Assembly (NCBI RefSeq): GCF_000276665.1
Contig: NW_004955487.1
Coordinates: 9,305,752 to 9,369,751 of the forward strand
Direction of reading: 5' to 3'
Length of the DNA: 64,000 nt
Source of the DNA: Chinchilla lanigera
Taxonomy: Eukaryota > Chordata > Mammalia > Rodentia > Chinchillidae
Under the pieces are notes generated by a model. The model was not told the DNA's origin. It saw only the letters and a list, made by a program, of their open reading frames with translations, and did not search any database. A program made the position numbers and the translations under genes. The stretch's first letter is position 1. Every line of letters begins with the position of its first letter. This document shows, piece after piece, positions 32,375-42,222 of this stretch.

Positions 32375-32705
32375 TTTAGAAAAATGGAGGTGATAGTACA
32401 GAGTTCTCACAGACTCTATAGTTTCCCCTAGCATTAATCGCTTACAGTAGTTTGGCATATTTTTTACAACTAGTAAATCAACACTGATATATTATAATTA
32501 ACGCAGCCTGCAGTTTGTTCAGCTTTCCTGTCTTTGATGACCTTGACAGTCTGGGGAACACAGGTCTGGTACTTTGTAGAATGTCATTCTGTCAGAATTT
32601 GTCTGATCTTTTCCTTCTCATGATTGAACTAATGTTTGGGGTTGGTGGAAGAAAAGACTACAGAGGCAAAGTGACAGCTTCACCCTATGATGTCAGAGCA
32701 CATGG
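32375..32705. mobile_element. Old L1M-type 3' region
   Basis: gatagtacagagttctcaca, catattttttacaactagta, tgatgaccttgacagtctgg and tttgtagaatgtcattctgt match the conserved 3' region of old mammalian L1M elements by memory of the pattern. Orientation is not assigned. Confidence 0.65.
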
Positions 32706-32766
32706 TGACTTTTTGGTCCATGCCTGTTAGGAGTGGGCACAGTGCCCTCCCTCTACATGCCCGGCC

Positions 32767-33370
32767 TCCTGTTGCCTGCTGTGGCCTGCTGTGGCCTCCT
32801 GTCACTTCCTGTCACTTCCTGTCACCTCCTGTCTCTTCCTGTCACCTACTGTAGACTGCTGTTGCCTGATTTGGCCATCTGTTGCTTCCTGTTGCCTGCT
32901 GTCACTTCCTGTCACCTCCTGTCACTTCCTGTCATCTGCTGTTGCCTCCTGTTACTTCCTGTCATCTGCTGTTGCCTCTGGTTGCCTGATTTGGCCTCCT
33001 GTTGCTTCCTGTCACTCCCGTCTCCTCTTGTCATTTTTTGTCACCTGTTGTTAACTGCTATCATCTCCTGTCTCCTCCTGTTGTTGCCTGTCACTTCCTG
33101 TCACCTGCTGTTGCCTCCTATTGCCTGATTTGGCCTCCTGTTGCTTCCTGTTACTTCCTGTCACCTCCTATCTCCTCCTGTCACCTCTTGTCACTTCCTG
33201 TCACCTGCTGCTCCCTGCTGCGGCCTCCTGTCACTTCCTGTCACCTCCTGTCTCTTCCTGTCACCTCTTGTCACTTCCTGTCACCTGCTGCTCCCTGCTG
33301 CGGCTTCCTGTCACCTCCTGTCATTTTCTGGTACCTGCTGTCACCTCCTGTTGCCTGTTTTCACCTCCTG
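32767..33370. repeat. 10-bp minisatellite, about 61 units
   Basis: Strict 10-base period over about 604 bases, consensus GTCACYTCCT, with only one single-base register slip near 33017. Frequent variants are gttgcctgct, gtctcttcct and gtcatctgct. Because 10 is not a multiple of 3 and the consensus has no stop in any phase, all three plus frames stay open with a 10-residue repeat; these are not genes. On the minus strand the commonest unit reads ACAGGAAGTG, an ETS-family consensus, present exactly eight times. Confidence 0.97.
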
Positions 33371-33679
33371 TGAGGTCAGCGGGGTCAGAGTCTCAGGAGC
33401 TGGAGCCCTGCACAACTGTGCATGTGAAGCATGTAGTCTGCCCATTTCTTTGGAGGCTCTAATGTCTTAATAAAGAAAATAAAGTGCACAGCAAGTGTCG
33501 TGCCTTGGAATTATCCCAACACCATCCCTGCCTGCCTGTTGGTGGAAAGACTGTCTTCCACAAGGCTGGCTCCTGACACCCACGGGTTGGGACGAGGACG
33601 TCCATGACTGTGACTGCTAACACTGATTGGGCCAGTGCAGGTGCTCCTGTCAGATGCCTCTGCTGTGAAGAACACCGCG
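33371..33679. other. Spacer between two minisatellites
   Basis: Non-repetitive. It contains overlapping polyadenylation-type hexamers in ttaataaagaaaataaagtg (about 33468-33487), with no exon evidence upstream. Confidence 0.4.
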
Positions 33680-33872
33680 CACTCACACACTGTCCACTCG
33701 CTAAGCACCATCCATGCACTGCCCACCTTGCACACTGTCCACTCCCCACGCAGTGTCCACTGCACACACCATCCACTCCCTGCACACTGCCCGCACATTG
33801 TCCACTCCACACTGTTCTGTCCCCACACACTGTCCTCTCCTGTGCCCTGTCCACCTGCACACCATCCACTCT
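33680..33872. repeat. Irregular minisatellite, CACTGTCCACTCC motif
   Basis: Roughly ten imperfect copies of a 15-22-base unit built on cacactgtccactcc, with spacing that varies more than in the array upstream. Frames through it are repeats, not genes. Confidence 0.85.
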
Positions 33873-34301
33873 GCATCATCTCTTCCTCTTGCACTGCCTC
33901 CTAGGACTAAGGCCCTCAAAGCCCCCTGGGGGCAGGGCAGTGCTCTGCTTGGAGGAGAGGCGGTTGGGTGCTGCGTGTGGGCTCCTCCCAGAACTGGCTG
34001 TGTGGTGCAGCTTCTTTGCCACGAGCTCCTGCCCACATCTCCCTGGGCACCTTCCTTGCCTCTGGCCTCCCTGAGCCCCGGTGCCCAGTCTCCTTCCTCT
34101 AGGACGCTCCTCCGGCTCGCTGATGGTAGTGCCTGATTCCCCAGCACTACTGTGAGGTGGTGCTTGGCTGTCTGTCCTGTCTCTCCTTATCTATCAGATG
34201 GGCTCTTCAGTGCACAAGTTCTGACTTTCCCTCTTTCTCCCCAAATAATACCAGGTCTTATATTAACTTTTGCTCTAAAATACTCAACAGGGGCATTTTT
34301 A
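33873..34301. other. Unique DNA, nothing recognised
   Basis: GC-rich to 34.13 kb, then AT-rich. No gene recognised. Confidence 0.4.
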
Positions 34302-34420
34302 CACATATATTTTTATGTACAATAATCTACATTTATTCCTGTGCAACAGTCTACATTTATTCCTGTATAAAAATCTATATTTATTCATGTTTAAAAACCT
34401 ACATTTATTCAGAAACAGTC
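34302..34420. repeat. 24-bp tandem repeat, about 5 units
   Basis: tctacatttattcctgtg starts at 34326 and recurs every 24 bases at 34350, 34374 and 34398, with a degenerate first unit near 34302. The period is a multiple of three, so plus and minus frames both show an 8-residue repeat (YIYSC on plus, NKCRLL on minus). Confidence 0.9.
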
Positions 34421-34687
34421 CTGTCATCTTCTTCTGGAATGTCATCCTAACTCTCAAACCCCAAATTCTGGCCTGAGTTTCTTGTGACTTCTCTTCCTGT
34501 AGAACCATTGGCCCACTCCCTCCTGTCCAGCAGGGGAGCTCTCCTGAATGCGTGCTTCTTGTCCGCATAGGCTGCTCATAGACTGAACCATCACTCTGGC
34601 TGATGATCTTAACTGTGGCATACTTTTGGGTTGGGCTGTATCTTGAGCATCCTGGGAAATCATAGTAGTCATTGTTATTTGAAGTTT
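34421..34687. other. Unique DNA, nothing recognised
   Basis: Short spacer between the tandem repeat and the LTR-like element. Confidence 0.35.
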
Positions 34688-35326
34688 TGCAAGGGGAACA
34701 ATGCAGGACATGTAATTTGTAGGATTATTTTATAATAGTCACCCAAAGAGTCATATACAAAAAGAGTGCAGAAAATCTGTCTACACTCTAAAGACCAAAG
34801 AATCCAGCTGAGGGTTTGGATCCCAAAGCAGTGTCCTGCATGAGTCCAGCTGAAGACATATAGCCCATAGCAATGCCCTGAAGAGTCCAACTACAGGCCA
34901 AGAGCCCATGACAATGCCTCATACAGGCCTATTTCATGGATCTCTGCTGGGAAGGCCCAAAGATCAGTGGTAGAAGCTAGAAAGTCTGTGCAAGCGGGAT
35001 GAAGGATTTATGCCAGCAGGCTGAGGGATCTGCACTGGAGCCAGGAAGTGATACTCAAAGTGAGGACCAGAGCTCACCCAAGGTGAACCATAGCCATTCT
35101 CAGCAACAAGGTTCCGAGCTCCTTTGATGATGAGAACATCCAAGTTCATTAGGAAAGCCAGCATGACAAGCTCCTCCAGGAAAACCAATAGCTCTTGACC
35201 GCTTCTCTTCTTCCTTTCCAGTTCTGCCTCTTATGGTGCCGGTAACAATCCTCAGGTGGGCCTCCCACACCTAACACCACACTGGTTCGGTTCAGCTGAA
35301 TGTTATAAGTTGGCCACCAGCTGTCG
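34688..35326 (-). mobile_element. LTR-like repeat B, copy 1
   Basis: About 639 bases that align end to end with 40225-40859 at roughly 80% identity by eye. On the minus strand it starts near cgacagctggtggcc and ends with ccccttgca; the sister copy starts tgacaactgg and ends ccttgca, so TG...CA boundaries are plausible. An A/T-rich block (ttataaaataatcctacaaa) near the 3' end could hold the polyadenylation region. It contains three ~43-base tandem units at 34801-34925. Family unknown; boundaries could be off by about 20 bases and no target-site duplication was found. Confidence 0.7.
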
Positions 35327-36119
35327 CTGTACCACAGTAGGGCTTCATTTTCTGGTCAGGTCTAATCTTTGGGGACTAGCAGTTATTTCTCTGGTACCAG
35401 GCTATAGAGCAGTGTCAGGCATTCAGTACTTGTGTGTGGGCAGCTGGCTGAGCTCAGCTGTGACAGTGCACATGCACACATGTAACCACACTGCAGGCCA
35501 TTGCACCTGCTACAAGTGTGTGAGAGCCAGGGGACGTCCCTGGAAGATGAGGACATGCCTATGCCCAGAGAGCTGTCAGACTATGTGGCTGCTGCATCTG
35601 CAGCTGGTTGTGCTGCAGAGAAGTGTTGGCTATCCTTTTAATACTGAGACAGAAATAAAGCACGACAATCAAGCATAACTGAAAAATTACAGAAGCACGG
35701 GATTACTTGACTGCAAAACATTTCCCTTTCATGCTAGGCAGAGAAGCCCAGGCACTGGTCTGTCCACTCTTTGTCTAAGGAAGCCTCTCAAAGGCGATCA
35801 GACTTTATCGAGAAGCTGCAGTTGTGGATTTTCCCACTAAATGCTGACCTCCATCCATGTTCAGGAAGGTGTTCTGTGATGGTGTCAGAGATACCCCAGG
35901 GGCCCCTCTCGAGGGCAGCTTGGAGTTGTCCTACCTGAGTGCTGAACTCAGTTCCTCTTTGTGGCTCCTCCTCCTGCTCTGGTGCAAGCTGTAGGTGTAC
36001 TGCCACGACTCGGCCATGAGATCCTATGATGGGCATTATTCTCTCCAAAGGTGTGGGCCACACATAAGTGGCGTTCTCACATTTACCCAAGTGATTATAT
36101 ATTCTCCTAAAACATCATA
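35327..36119. other. Unique DNA, nothing recognised
   Basis: Non-repetitive. Short frames up to 140 codons start inside the LTR-like repeat and are not credible. An acagaaataaagcacg string lies near 35648. Confidence 0.4.
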
Positions 36120-36250
36120 TCCTGAGCGCTTTCACACACCACTCCTGGGACTATAAATTGCCACAGCCTTTGTGGAAAGCAATTTGATAATACATTCTAA
36201 ATGCTTTGGAAACACTCAGAGTCAGTAATTTTATTTCTGGGAGCATATAT
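36120..36250 (+). mobile_element. Old LINE-1 ORF2 fragment
   Basis: gggactataaattgccacag, gtggaaagcaatttgataat and agtcagtaattttatttctg are a decayed L1 ORF2 end (pattern: tataaattggtacaacc ... ggaaagcaatttggcaat ... agcaattccacttctagg). Confidence 0.7.
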
Positions 36251-36261
36251 ATATATTTTTT

Positions 36262-36560
36262 TAAAAAACATCATTATGAGAAATTTCAAACCAATGCAAG
36301 AAAGAAGAGAATAATGAACTCCCACACACCCAACCTCCAGCTTTAGTAATTTTCAATTCATGGCCAGCCTTATTTTGTATACCCAGCCAACCCTCCCTAC
36401 CAGCTTGTTCTAGGGCAGACTCAAGAGATCATACAGTTTCTCCTGTAAATATTTCAGCACAGAACTTTAAAAGATATAGCCTCTAGAAAATGACCAGCAT
36501 GCTATTATCACACCTAAGAAAAATCACAGCTCCTTAATATATCAGTGTCCAAAATTCTGA
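36262..36560. mobile_element. Old L1M-type 3' region
   Basis: atgagaaatttcaaaccaat, aataatgaactcccacacac, cagctttagtaattttcaat, catggccagccttattttgt and ctgtaaatatttcagcacag match the 3' end of old L1M elements. It probably belongs to the same insertion as 36120-36250. Confidence 0.65.
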
Positions 36561-36564
36561 TTAT

Positions 36565-36606
36565 TTTATAAATTTTTTGGTGGCGCCAGGGATTGAACCC
36601 AGGTAT
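36565..36606 (-). repeat. ID/SINE fragment
   Basis: ttttggtggcgccagggatt followed by gaacccagg is the reverse complement of an ID-type SINE 3' part. Confidence 0.5.
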
Positions 36607-37051
36607 ATAGAAAACAAACGAAGCAGTGCGAAATGGCTGCCATACTGGAGCGCCCCCTCCTCCTTCACTGAGACTGTGACCCTTGACATCCGTGGTGTGA
36701 GTTACTTATTTTGCCCCCTCCAGGAGCCGGCAAGTCCGGGTGTTTAGGAGTCTCCTCCCAGAAACCCCTGCACTCTTTCAGGCACCCTCTCCTTGGCCAC
36801 AGGTATTCTGAGGCTACAGGGGGAGACCCCTTCCTTGTTCCTCCCATCTTTGGGAGGCTACGGGAATTCTTTGACTTGTAGCTGTGCACCAGCAGTCTCT
36901 GCCTCTAACTTTGTGCCGATTTTTCCTTTGTGTCTCTGCCTTTTCTTCTTCCTCTTCTAAGGGAATTTGTCCTTGGATTTGGGGCCACTCAGATAATCTG
37001 GGATGATGTCATCTCAAGGTCTTCAGTGGCATCTGCAAAGACCTTGCATTC
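36607..37051. other. Unique DNA, nothing recognised
   Basis: Non-repetitive spacer with a C/T-rich ccttttcttcttcctcttct block near 36939. Confidence 0.35.
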
Positions 37052-37335
37052 ATCAGTATTCTTGTTGCTGGGCATGATACCCAACACCCATGACTTCAAG
37101 GAGGAGAGGTTTGGCTTGGGTTATGGTTTTAGGAGATTCAGTTCATAGTCGGCTGCTCCATGGCAGAAACATCATGATGTAAGGGCCTGGTAGAGCAAAG
37201 AGTCTCAGTTCATGCTGGCCAGGACCATGTACCCAAGAGGAAGGGACAGGGAACCAGATATAGTAGACAGGGTTGCCCCTCTATGACTCAGTAAGATGTA
37301 CTCAGGCTCATGCTTAACTAATGTACTAGGTGTTT
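37052..37335 (-). mobile_element. MaLR-type LTR, diverged
   Basis: tcttgttgctgggcatgata, acttcaaggaggagaggttt, ggctgctccatggcagaaac and atcatgatgtaagggcctgg follow the layout of the other minus-strand MaLR LTRs (8871, 52355, 60097). Ends approximate. Confidence 0.6.
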
Positions 37336-37906
37336 CTTAATCAAAAAAGTTTAACAAATCAGGATTAATAGTTGCCATGTTTTTTTCAAGTGAGGTCACA
37401 TTCACCGAATCCAGGTTGTAGAAGGTGGAGCTAACTGTTTTGGGGTGGTCATGCAACCACCTACATAGTCTGTCACACACCCTCCTATGGAGAGTGGTCC
37501 AGGGGAGGGTAAGCATGGAAGCAGTGAGACAAGCCCAGGTGCTCACACAGTCATCCAGCTGACAGATGCTGTGGCTTGGAGCCAGAATGGGGAAGAGAAC
37601 GTCAGGCAAGTGATATACATTTCAAATGCAGGAGCAAGCTTGAGTGAGACATGGGAGAGAAGGATAGGCAACAAGGATTTCTCCAAAGATGGGAGGAAAT
37701 CAGCACTACAGCAGCGCGGATAACTGTGGTCAAGGTGGGTTGGTGTGTTAGGAGGCAGTCAAGGATTTAGCTTTGGACCCTTTTAGACATCAAAGTGGTG
37801 GCATTAAGTAAGCAGTCACATACATTGTCCTGAGTTCAGGAGAGAGGTGTGTGTTTAGATAGAAGTTGGTGAGCTGCTTGTGGGACAGAAAGACTGGTGA
37901 GATCAT
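37336..37906. other. Unique DNA, nothing recognised
   Basis: Non-repetitive by eye, purine-rich from 37.6 kb. No gene recognised. Confidence 0.35.
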
Positions 37907-37922
37907 CTAGGGAGAGAGTTTA

Positions 37923-38029
37923 TTTTATTTTATTTTTTATTTTTTGGTTTTTCTCCGGTACCGGGAACCGAACTCATGACCTTGCGCTTGCCAGGCAGGC
38001 GCTTTGCCGCTGAGCTAAATCCCCAGCCC
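37923..38029 (-). repeat. Young ID element with perfect 16-bp TSD
   Basis: On the plus strand a T-rich tail (ttttattttttattttttgg), then ctccggtaccgggaaccgaa, cttgcgcttgccaggcaggc and gccgctgagctaaatcccca. Flanked by identical 16-mers ctagggagagagttta at 37907-37922 and 38030-38045. The intact core, long tail and exact duplication point to a recent insertion. Confidence 0.95.
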
Positions 38030-38045
38030 CTAGGGAGAGAGTTTA

Positions 38046-39127
38046 GATGGAAGAGTTGGCAGATGGAGTCTGGGCTCACCAGCACTAACTATCAGCAGAA
38101 AGAAATGAGAACCCAGGGGAAAAAAGAAAGCAAAGGAGCAGCCTGTGGTTGGAGAACCAACATTTGGAATTTAGCTGGAAATCTGCCTGCATCCAGCTGC
38201 TCTTCCAATGCGTGCTGAGGGAGGGAGCCAAGCACTGTGGCTTTCCTTCTCCTCCACTGGCTGTCACAGGGCCATGTGTCTGCCATGAGCCAAGGCCCAG
38301 CCCCAGGTAGCTGGAGCACCTACAGTAGGGATACTCAGTGGGATGGGGCGGAGCAGGTGGAGAGCACCTGGCACTCCGGGAACCTTGGCTGACATAATCT
38401 TATGTCTCAAGCTGTCTTTTCTGGGGGTCTTTACCCACCCAAGGCGGACCACACCACAGGGCTCAGAAAGAAGCTAGTTAATCAGAGGACACGGCTCTCT
38501 GGTGCACAAAGTAGGAGACAAAAGGCAGAAAGATGGGCCACAAAAGGGGAGCTGGGGCCACAGGAAGAGGTGAGCAGCACGTCGGGTGTGGGGCAGTGAC
38601 AGAGGGCTTCTGCTCATGAAGGTTTTACAGGCTTCTGTGCTTCAATTTCCCATCCACAAGTAGAACTGGGCCGGCTTTCCTTGTTACTGTGATAAAGATC
38701 AGTCAAGATAATACAGACAAAAACACCTTGCAAAGGAAAAGTGGCAGCTAGTTTAAAGGGAGTGAATGAGAGAAACTTGGGAAATTATTCTCTCCACTAC
38801 AAGGATGCCAGCTCCTATCATGGCCAGCTGAGTCTGTCCACATGCATATTTGGAGTTCCCAATCCTTGCCCAGTGCCGTGAGGAAGACCCAGATGGGAAG
38901 CTGGCTCTCAGGGTCCTTGGTGATGATGGCAAGGGTGGACAAGCACCTTACAGTTATGGTCTTCAGCCTTCTTTGCACTGGGGACTCATTTCCTGGAAGA
39001 CAATTTCTCTATAGATAGGGAAAGGGAGGTCAAGATGATTCAAGCACATTATATTTATTGTGCACTTTATAATTCTATTATGACTGTGTAATATTTAATG
39101 GAATAATTGTACAACTCACCACTATGC
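38046..39127. other. Unique DNA, possible LTR scrap
   Basis: A ccggctttccttgttactgtgataaag-like stretch near 38670 faintly resembles a minus-strand LTR end, too weak to call. 39040-39120 is AT-rich and borders the hAT pseudogene's 3' side. Confidence 0.35.
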
Positions 39128-41445
39128 AGACCCAGTGGGAGCCCTGAGCTTGCCTTCCTGCATCTGGGGTGATAAAGACAGCAATGCTGGAGTCTCTGTT
39201 CCATCATCTCCTTCTGGTTTTTGTCACTGGGGCACACCCTGCTCCATAAATAAGACAGAATGTTGGAATGGAAGCAGGCTTTTCAGTGCTTTTGTGGCAA
39301 TCTCAGGATATTCTGCCTTAACTTTAATCCAGAAAGCATGGAGATTTGAAATTGCCTCAAACACATTTCTATAGCCACTTCATCTGCAGTCTCAGTAGTT
39401 GATCCTCCAGAATGGACCAAAGGATGGAACTGGCTTTTTCACGATAGGGCATAGAATAATTCTTCCTCCATTCAGGAGTCTTGTGTGGTTGTGAAACAAT
39501 GCTCAGACTCTTGGAAGCTGAGATAGGTGATCATGCTCCAGCTGGGAGAAAGAAGGCCCTGGATCAGTCTCTTTTAAAATCTCTGCTAATGTTTGAATGT
39601 GTCAGAAATCCCAGTGTTCCCTCATCACCCCCATAATTCTAGTTTTGGCTTTGAATGCGGCTACTTTACCTTCCAAATTGAACACAGTTGTCGCTTTTCC
39701 TAAAGTGACAGAGTTAGTTGAGCAGGTTGAACATGGCACATGAATAGAGCAAATTTTGTGAATCATTCTGTGTCTGATTTCTAAAAGAAATCTCTGGGGC
39801 AACTCTCAGAGCTCAAAATCTCTGACCAGTGATCTGCATGTGTGCCCTGAGTGTATCCCCTCACAGAGGTAAGTGAGCAGACATGAGTTAAGGGCAGCTA
39901 TTTAACATAGTAGGTAATTTTAAACACACCCTGAAAAACCGTATTCCATCTCAGGTGCCGTTTTCAGCCAGCCAGCATTTCTTCCTGGACAACGCAGCGC
40001 ATACTCACACTTAGGAGCCACCTCTCTGACTTGAGCCTCAGCGGTGAAAGCAGCTGTCCACGCTTGGTGGCCACTTCATCTGCACATAAGCCAACACAAA
40101 ATGACCAGTCCTGCTTTCCTGATACATAATCACTCAGAAACTCAAGGAGTCCCTTGGCTGTGGTACTGATGGACAATAAAAGGGCCCATAGCATATCTGC
40201 AGGCACATTGCTGTAGTCAGAGTCTGCAAGGAAAACAACACAGGACACATAATTTATAGGATTATTTTATAGTAATCATTCAAAGAGTTACATACAAAGA
40301 GAGTGCAGGAAATCCAAAAGAATCCAGCTGAGGGCCTGGATCCCATGGCAATGTCCTGTAAGAGTCCAGCTGAAGACCTAGAGCCCATGGCAATACTCCC
40401 CGAGACCAGCTGGAGGCCAAGAGCCCACAACAATGCCTTTTGCAGGGCTGTTTCATGGATCTCCACTGGGAAGGCCCAAAGGTCAGTGGTGGAAGCTAGA
40501 AAGTCTGTGCCAGCGAGATGAAAGATCTGTGCCAGCAGGCTGAGGGATCTGCACTAGAGCCGGGAAGCAACGCTTAATTAAGGACCAGAGCTTCTCCAAA
40601 AAGTATCACAGCCATCCTCAGCAACAGTGAGGTCCCAAGCTCCTGTGATGACTAGAACAGCCAAGTTCATATCAGGAAAGCCAGCATTACAAGCGCCTCC
40701 AGGAGAACCAACAGCACCAGGAGACCCAACAGACTGCCCCTTATTTCCTTCCAGCTCTCCTTTTTATGTAGTTGGCAACAATCCTCAGGTGGGCCCTCCA
40801 TACCCAGCACCACGCTGGCTCAGTTCAGGTGGGTGTTACAAATTGACCACCAGTTGTCAATCCACTATGGACATCCCCCTGAAAAATCTGTCACACAGAG
40901 ACAAGCATTGTTTCTTTACTGTCGACATCATCAACCTGGATTGAGTATTGTGCTGACTCATTAATGCCCCTCTGCTCTTCCACCAGTTCATCTAGCCATG
41001 GTGCCAGCTGAAAGGGAACATGTGCCACTTTTTGAACTGCAGAATCTCCAAGGGTTCATGACAAATGTCCTTTGCAGGGGGCATAGTTGACTGCTCACCA
41101 GCCTTGCAGGGCTCCTTTGCTTTAGCAATGCGTTCAGTCACTAAGAATGATATTCTTGGTGTAAATACATTTGGTGAAGCAGTGGTCTTTAATACTTGCT
41201 TCAGTTTTTCATCTTCATTTTTTTTTTCTTTTGAAAAGCTCCAAAACTTGTCTGTTAATGCAGTGCTTGGTTTCCAGGTGGCGAAGCAGTTTTGAAGGTT
41301 GTGTGGCTTTGCCCATTGCACAAAGTGGACTTGGAGAATGTGAATTGCCTGTTGCAATGAACCCATAACTTAAGCAGGACTCTTGGAATTTTCTTTCAAA
41401 TGCAGCTTCTTTATTTGGTTGGCAATCTTGCTGTGTCAGCATTGA
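39128..41445 (-). pseudogene. hAT-transposase-derived pseudogene (ZBED5/FAM200/SCAND3-like)
   Basis: Reading the minus strand from 41445 downward gives fragments in several frames that line up in order with vertebrate proteins domesticated from hAT transposases. 41263-41298 encodes PSKLLRHLETKH, the His pair of a BED-type zinc finger; the preceding PLCAMG box has lost its second Cys. 41115-41138 encodes TERIAKAK. Near 40930 an IQVD box keeps the first catalytic-type Asp. After the LTR-like insertion (40225-40859) come ADMLWALLL and WSFCVGLCADE (Asp codon 40078-40080). A KVAAFKAK box lies near 39650. The C-terminal dimerisation part FWIKVKAEYPEIATKALKSL lies near 39285-39345. Stops and frameshifts separate these blocks, so no product of the original length can be made. 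In related genes the transposase part is a single exon, so the lack of introns does not show whether this is a retrocopy, a dead gene or a fossil transposon. Confidence 0.85.
40225..40859 (-). mobile_element. LTR-like repeat B, copy 2, inside the hAT pseudogene
   Basis: About 635 bases, sister of 34688-35326 (shared gaatccagctgaggg, catggatctc, ctgggaaggcccaaag, gccagcaggctgagggatct, gcaacaatcctcaggtgggc). On the minus strand it starts tgacaactggtggtc, has an acataaaaagg TATA-like string near 40770, three ~43-base tandem units at 40320-40446, and ends ttttccttgca. It separates two blocks of the hAT pseudogene that are adjacent in related genes, which dates it after that copy arose. Clear flanking duplications were not found. 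Confidence 0.75.
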
Positions 41446-42044
41446 ATTTTTCCTACTTTTTGAAGAAGCCCTCCATTGAAATTAGTTTTCTGGCCAGGTT
41501 AGTTTATGGGCTTTCCCAGATGGTGACAGAGCCAAGGGTGCAGAGAGAGAAGGAGGCAGGGATGGAAGTATTGAACAAGATAGTGGGGAGGCCACACGTG
41601 GACTCAGATGAGCATCAGTTCTGACTTGAGGTGGCCACCAGATGCAGCTTGATTGTCACTTGCCACTCACTGATGGCCTTTTGATACCAGTCTGCCTTAT
41701 TGTGGTCTGCAGTCACACCTCTCTGTGAAGGTTCATCTGGGTTTGCAGACACTCCCAGCACCAGCCATCACTGCCTCAGCTCCACCGCAGACCACCAGGG
41801 CTGGGGTCTCACAAGGAGCAGCAACTGAGACCCATGAGAGCAGCAACTGAGACCCTGAGACCCATGCATACGCAGTTCACAGCGGGGCTCGGGATGCCCT
41901 GGGAGTGCAGTGCCCTGCTGATCAGCGGAGGCTGTGGCTGGAAACCAAGAGGAAGCTCCACTCCCTTAATGCTTCCCTCCTGCTGTGCAGCCCGGTTCCT
42001 ACATTCCAGGGTCCCTCTTACACGTGTTATCATTATTACTATTA
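41446..42044. other. Unique DNA upstream of the hAT pseudogene
   Basis: On the minus strand this is the pseudogene's upstream side. No further related coding blocks are recognised. 41820-41870 has a small direct repeat of gcaactgagaccc. Confidence 0.35.
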
Positions 42045-42222
42045 TTGAATATTGGAGATTGACCCCAGGGCCTTCAATGAGTTACATCTCCAACCCTTTC
42101 TTGTTGTGTTTAGAGAAGAGTCTCCCTAAGTCATCAAATCACCCAGGCTATGTTTGAACTGGGATTCTCGCCTCAGCCTCCCAGGTGCTGGGATTACAGA
42201 TGTGCACCACCAGCCCAGGTCC
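42045..42222 (-). repeat. Dimeric B1+ID SINE
   Basis: ggagattgaccccagggcct, gagttacatctccaaccctt, then agagtctccctaagtcatca, ctcgcctcagcctcccaggt and gctgggattacagatgtgca. Confidence 0.88.

Noticed and set aside
32733..33470. Several overlapping Cys/Leu/Pro-rich frames of 87-131 codons
   Set aside because: Direct product of a 10-bp tandem repeat lacking stops in every phase.
34688..40859. One provirus bounded by the two LTR-like copies
   Set aside because: The copy at 40225 lies inside the hAT pseudogene, whose blocks continue on both sides, and no retroviral gag or pol motif is seen between the copies.
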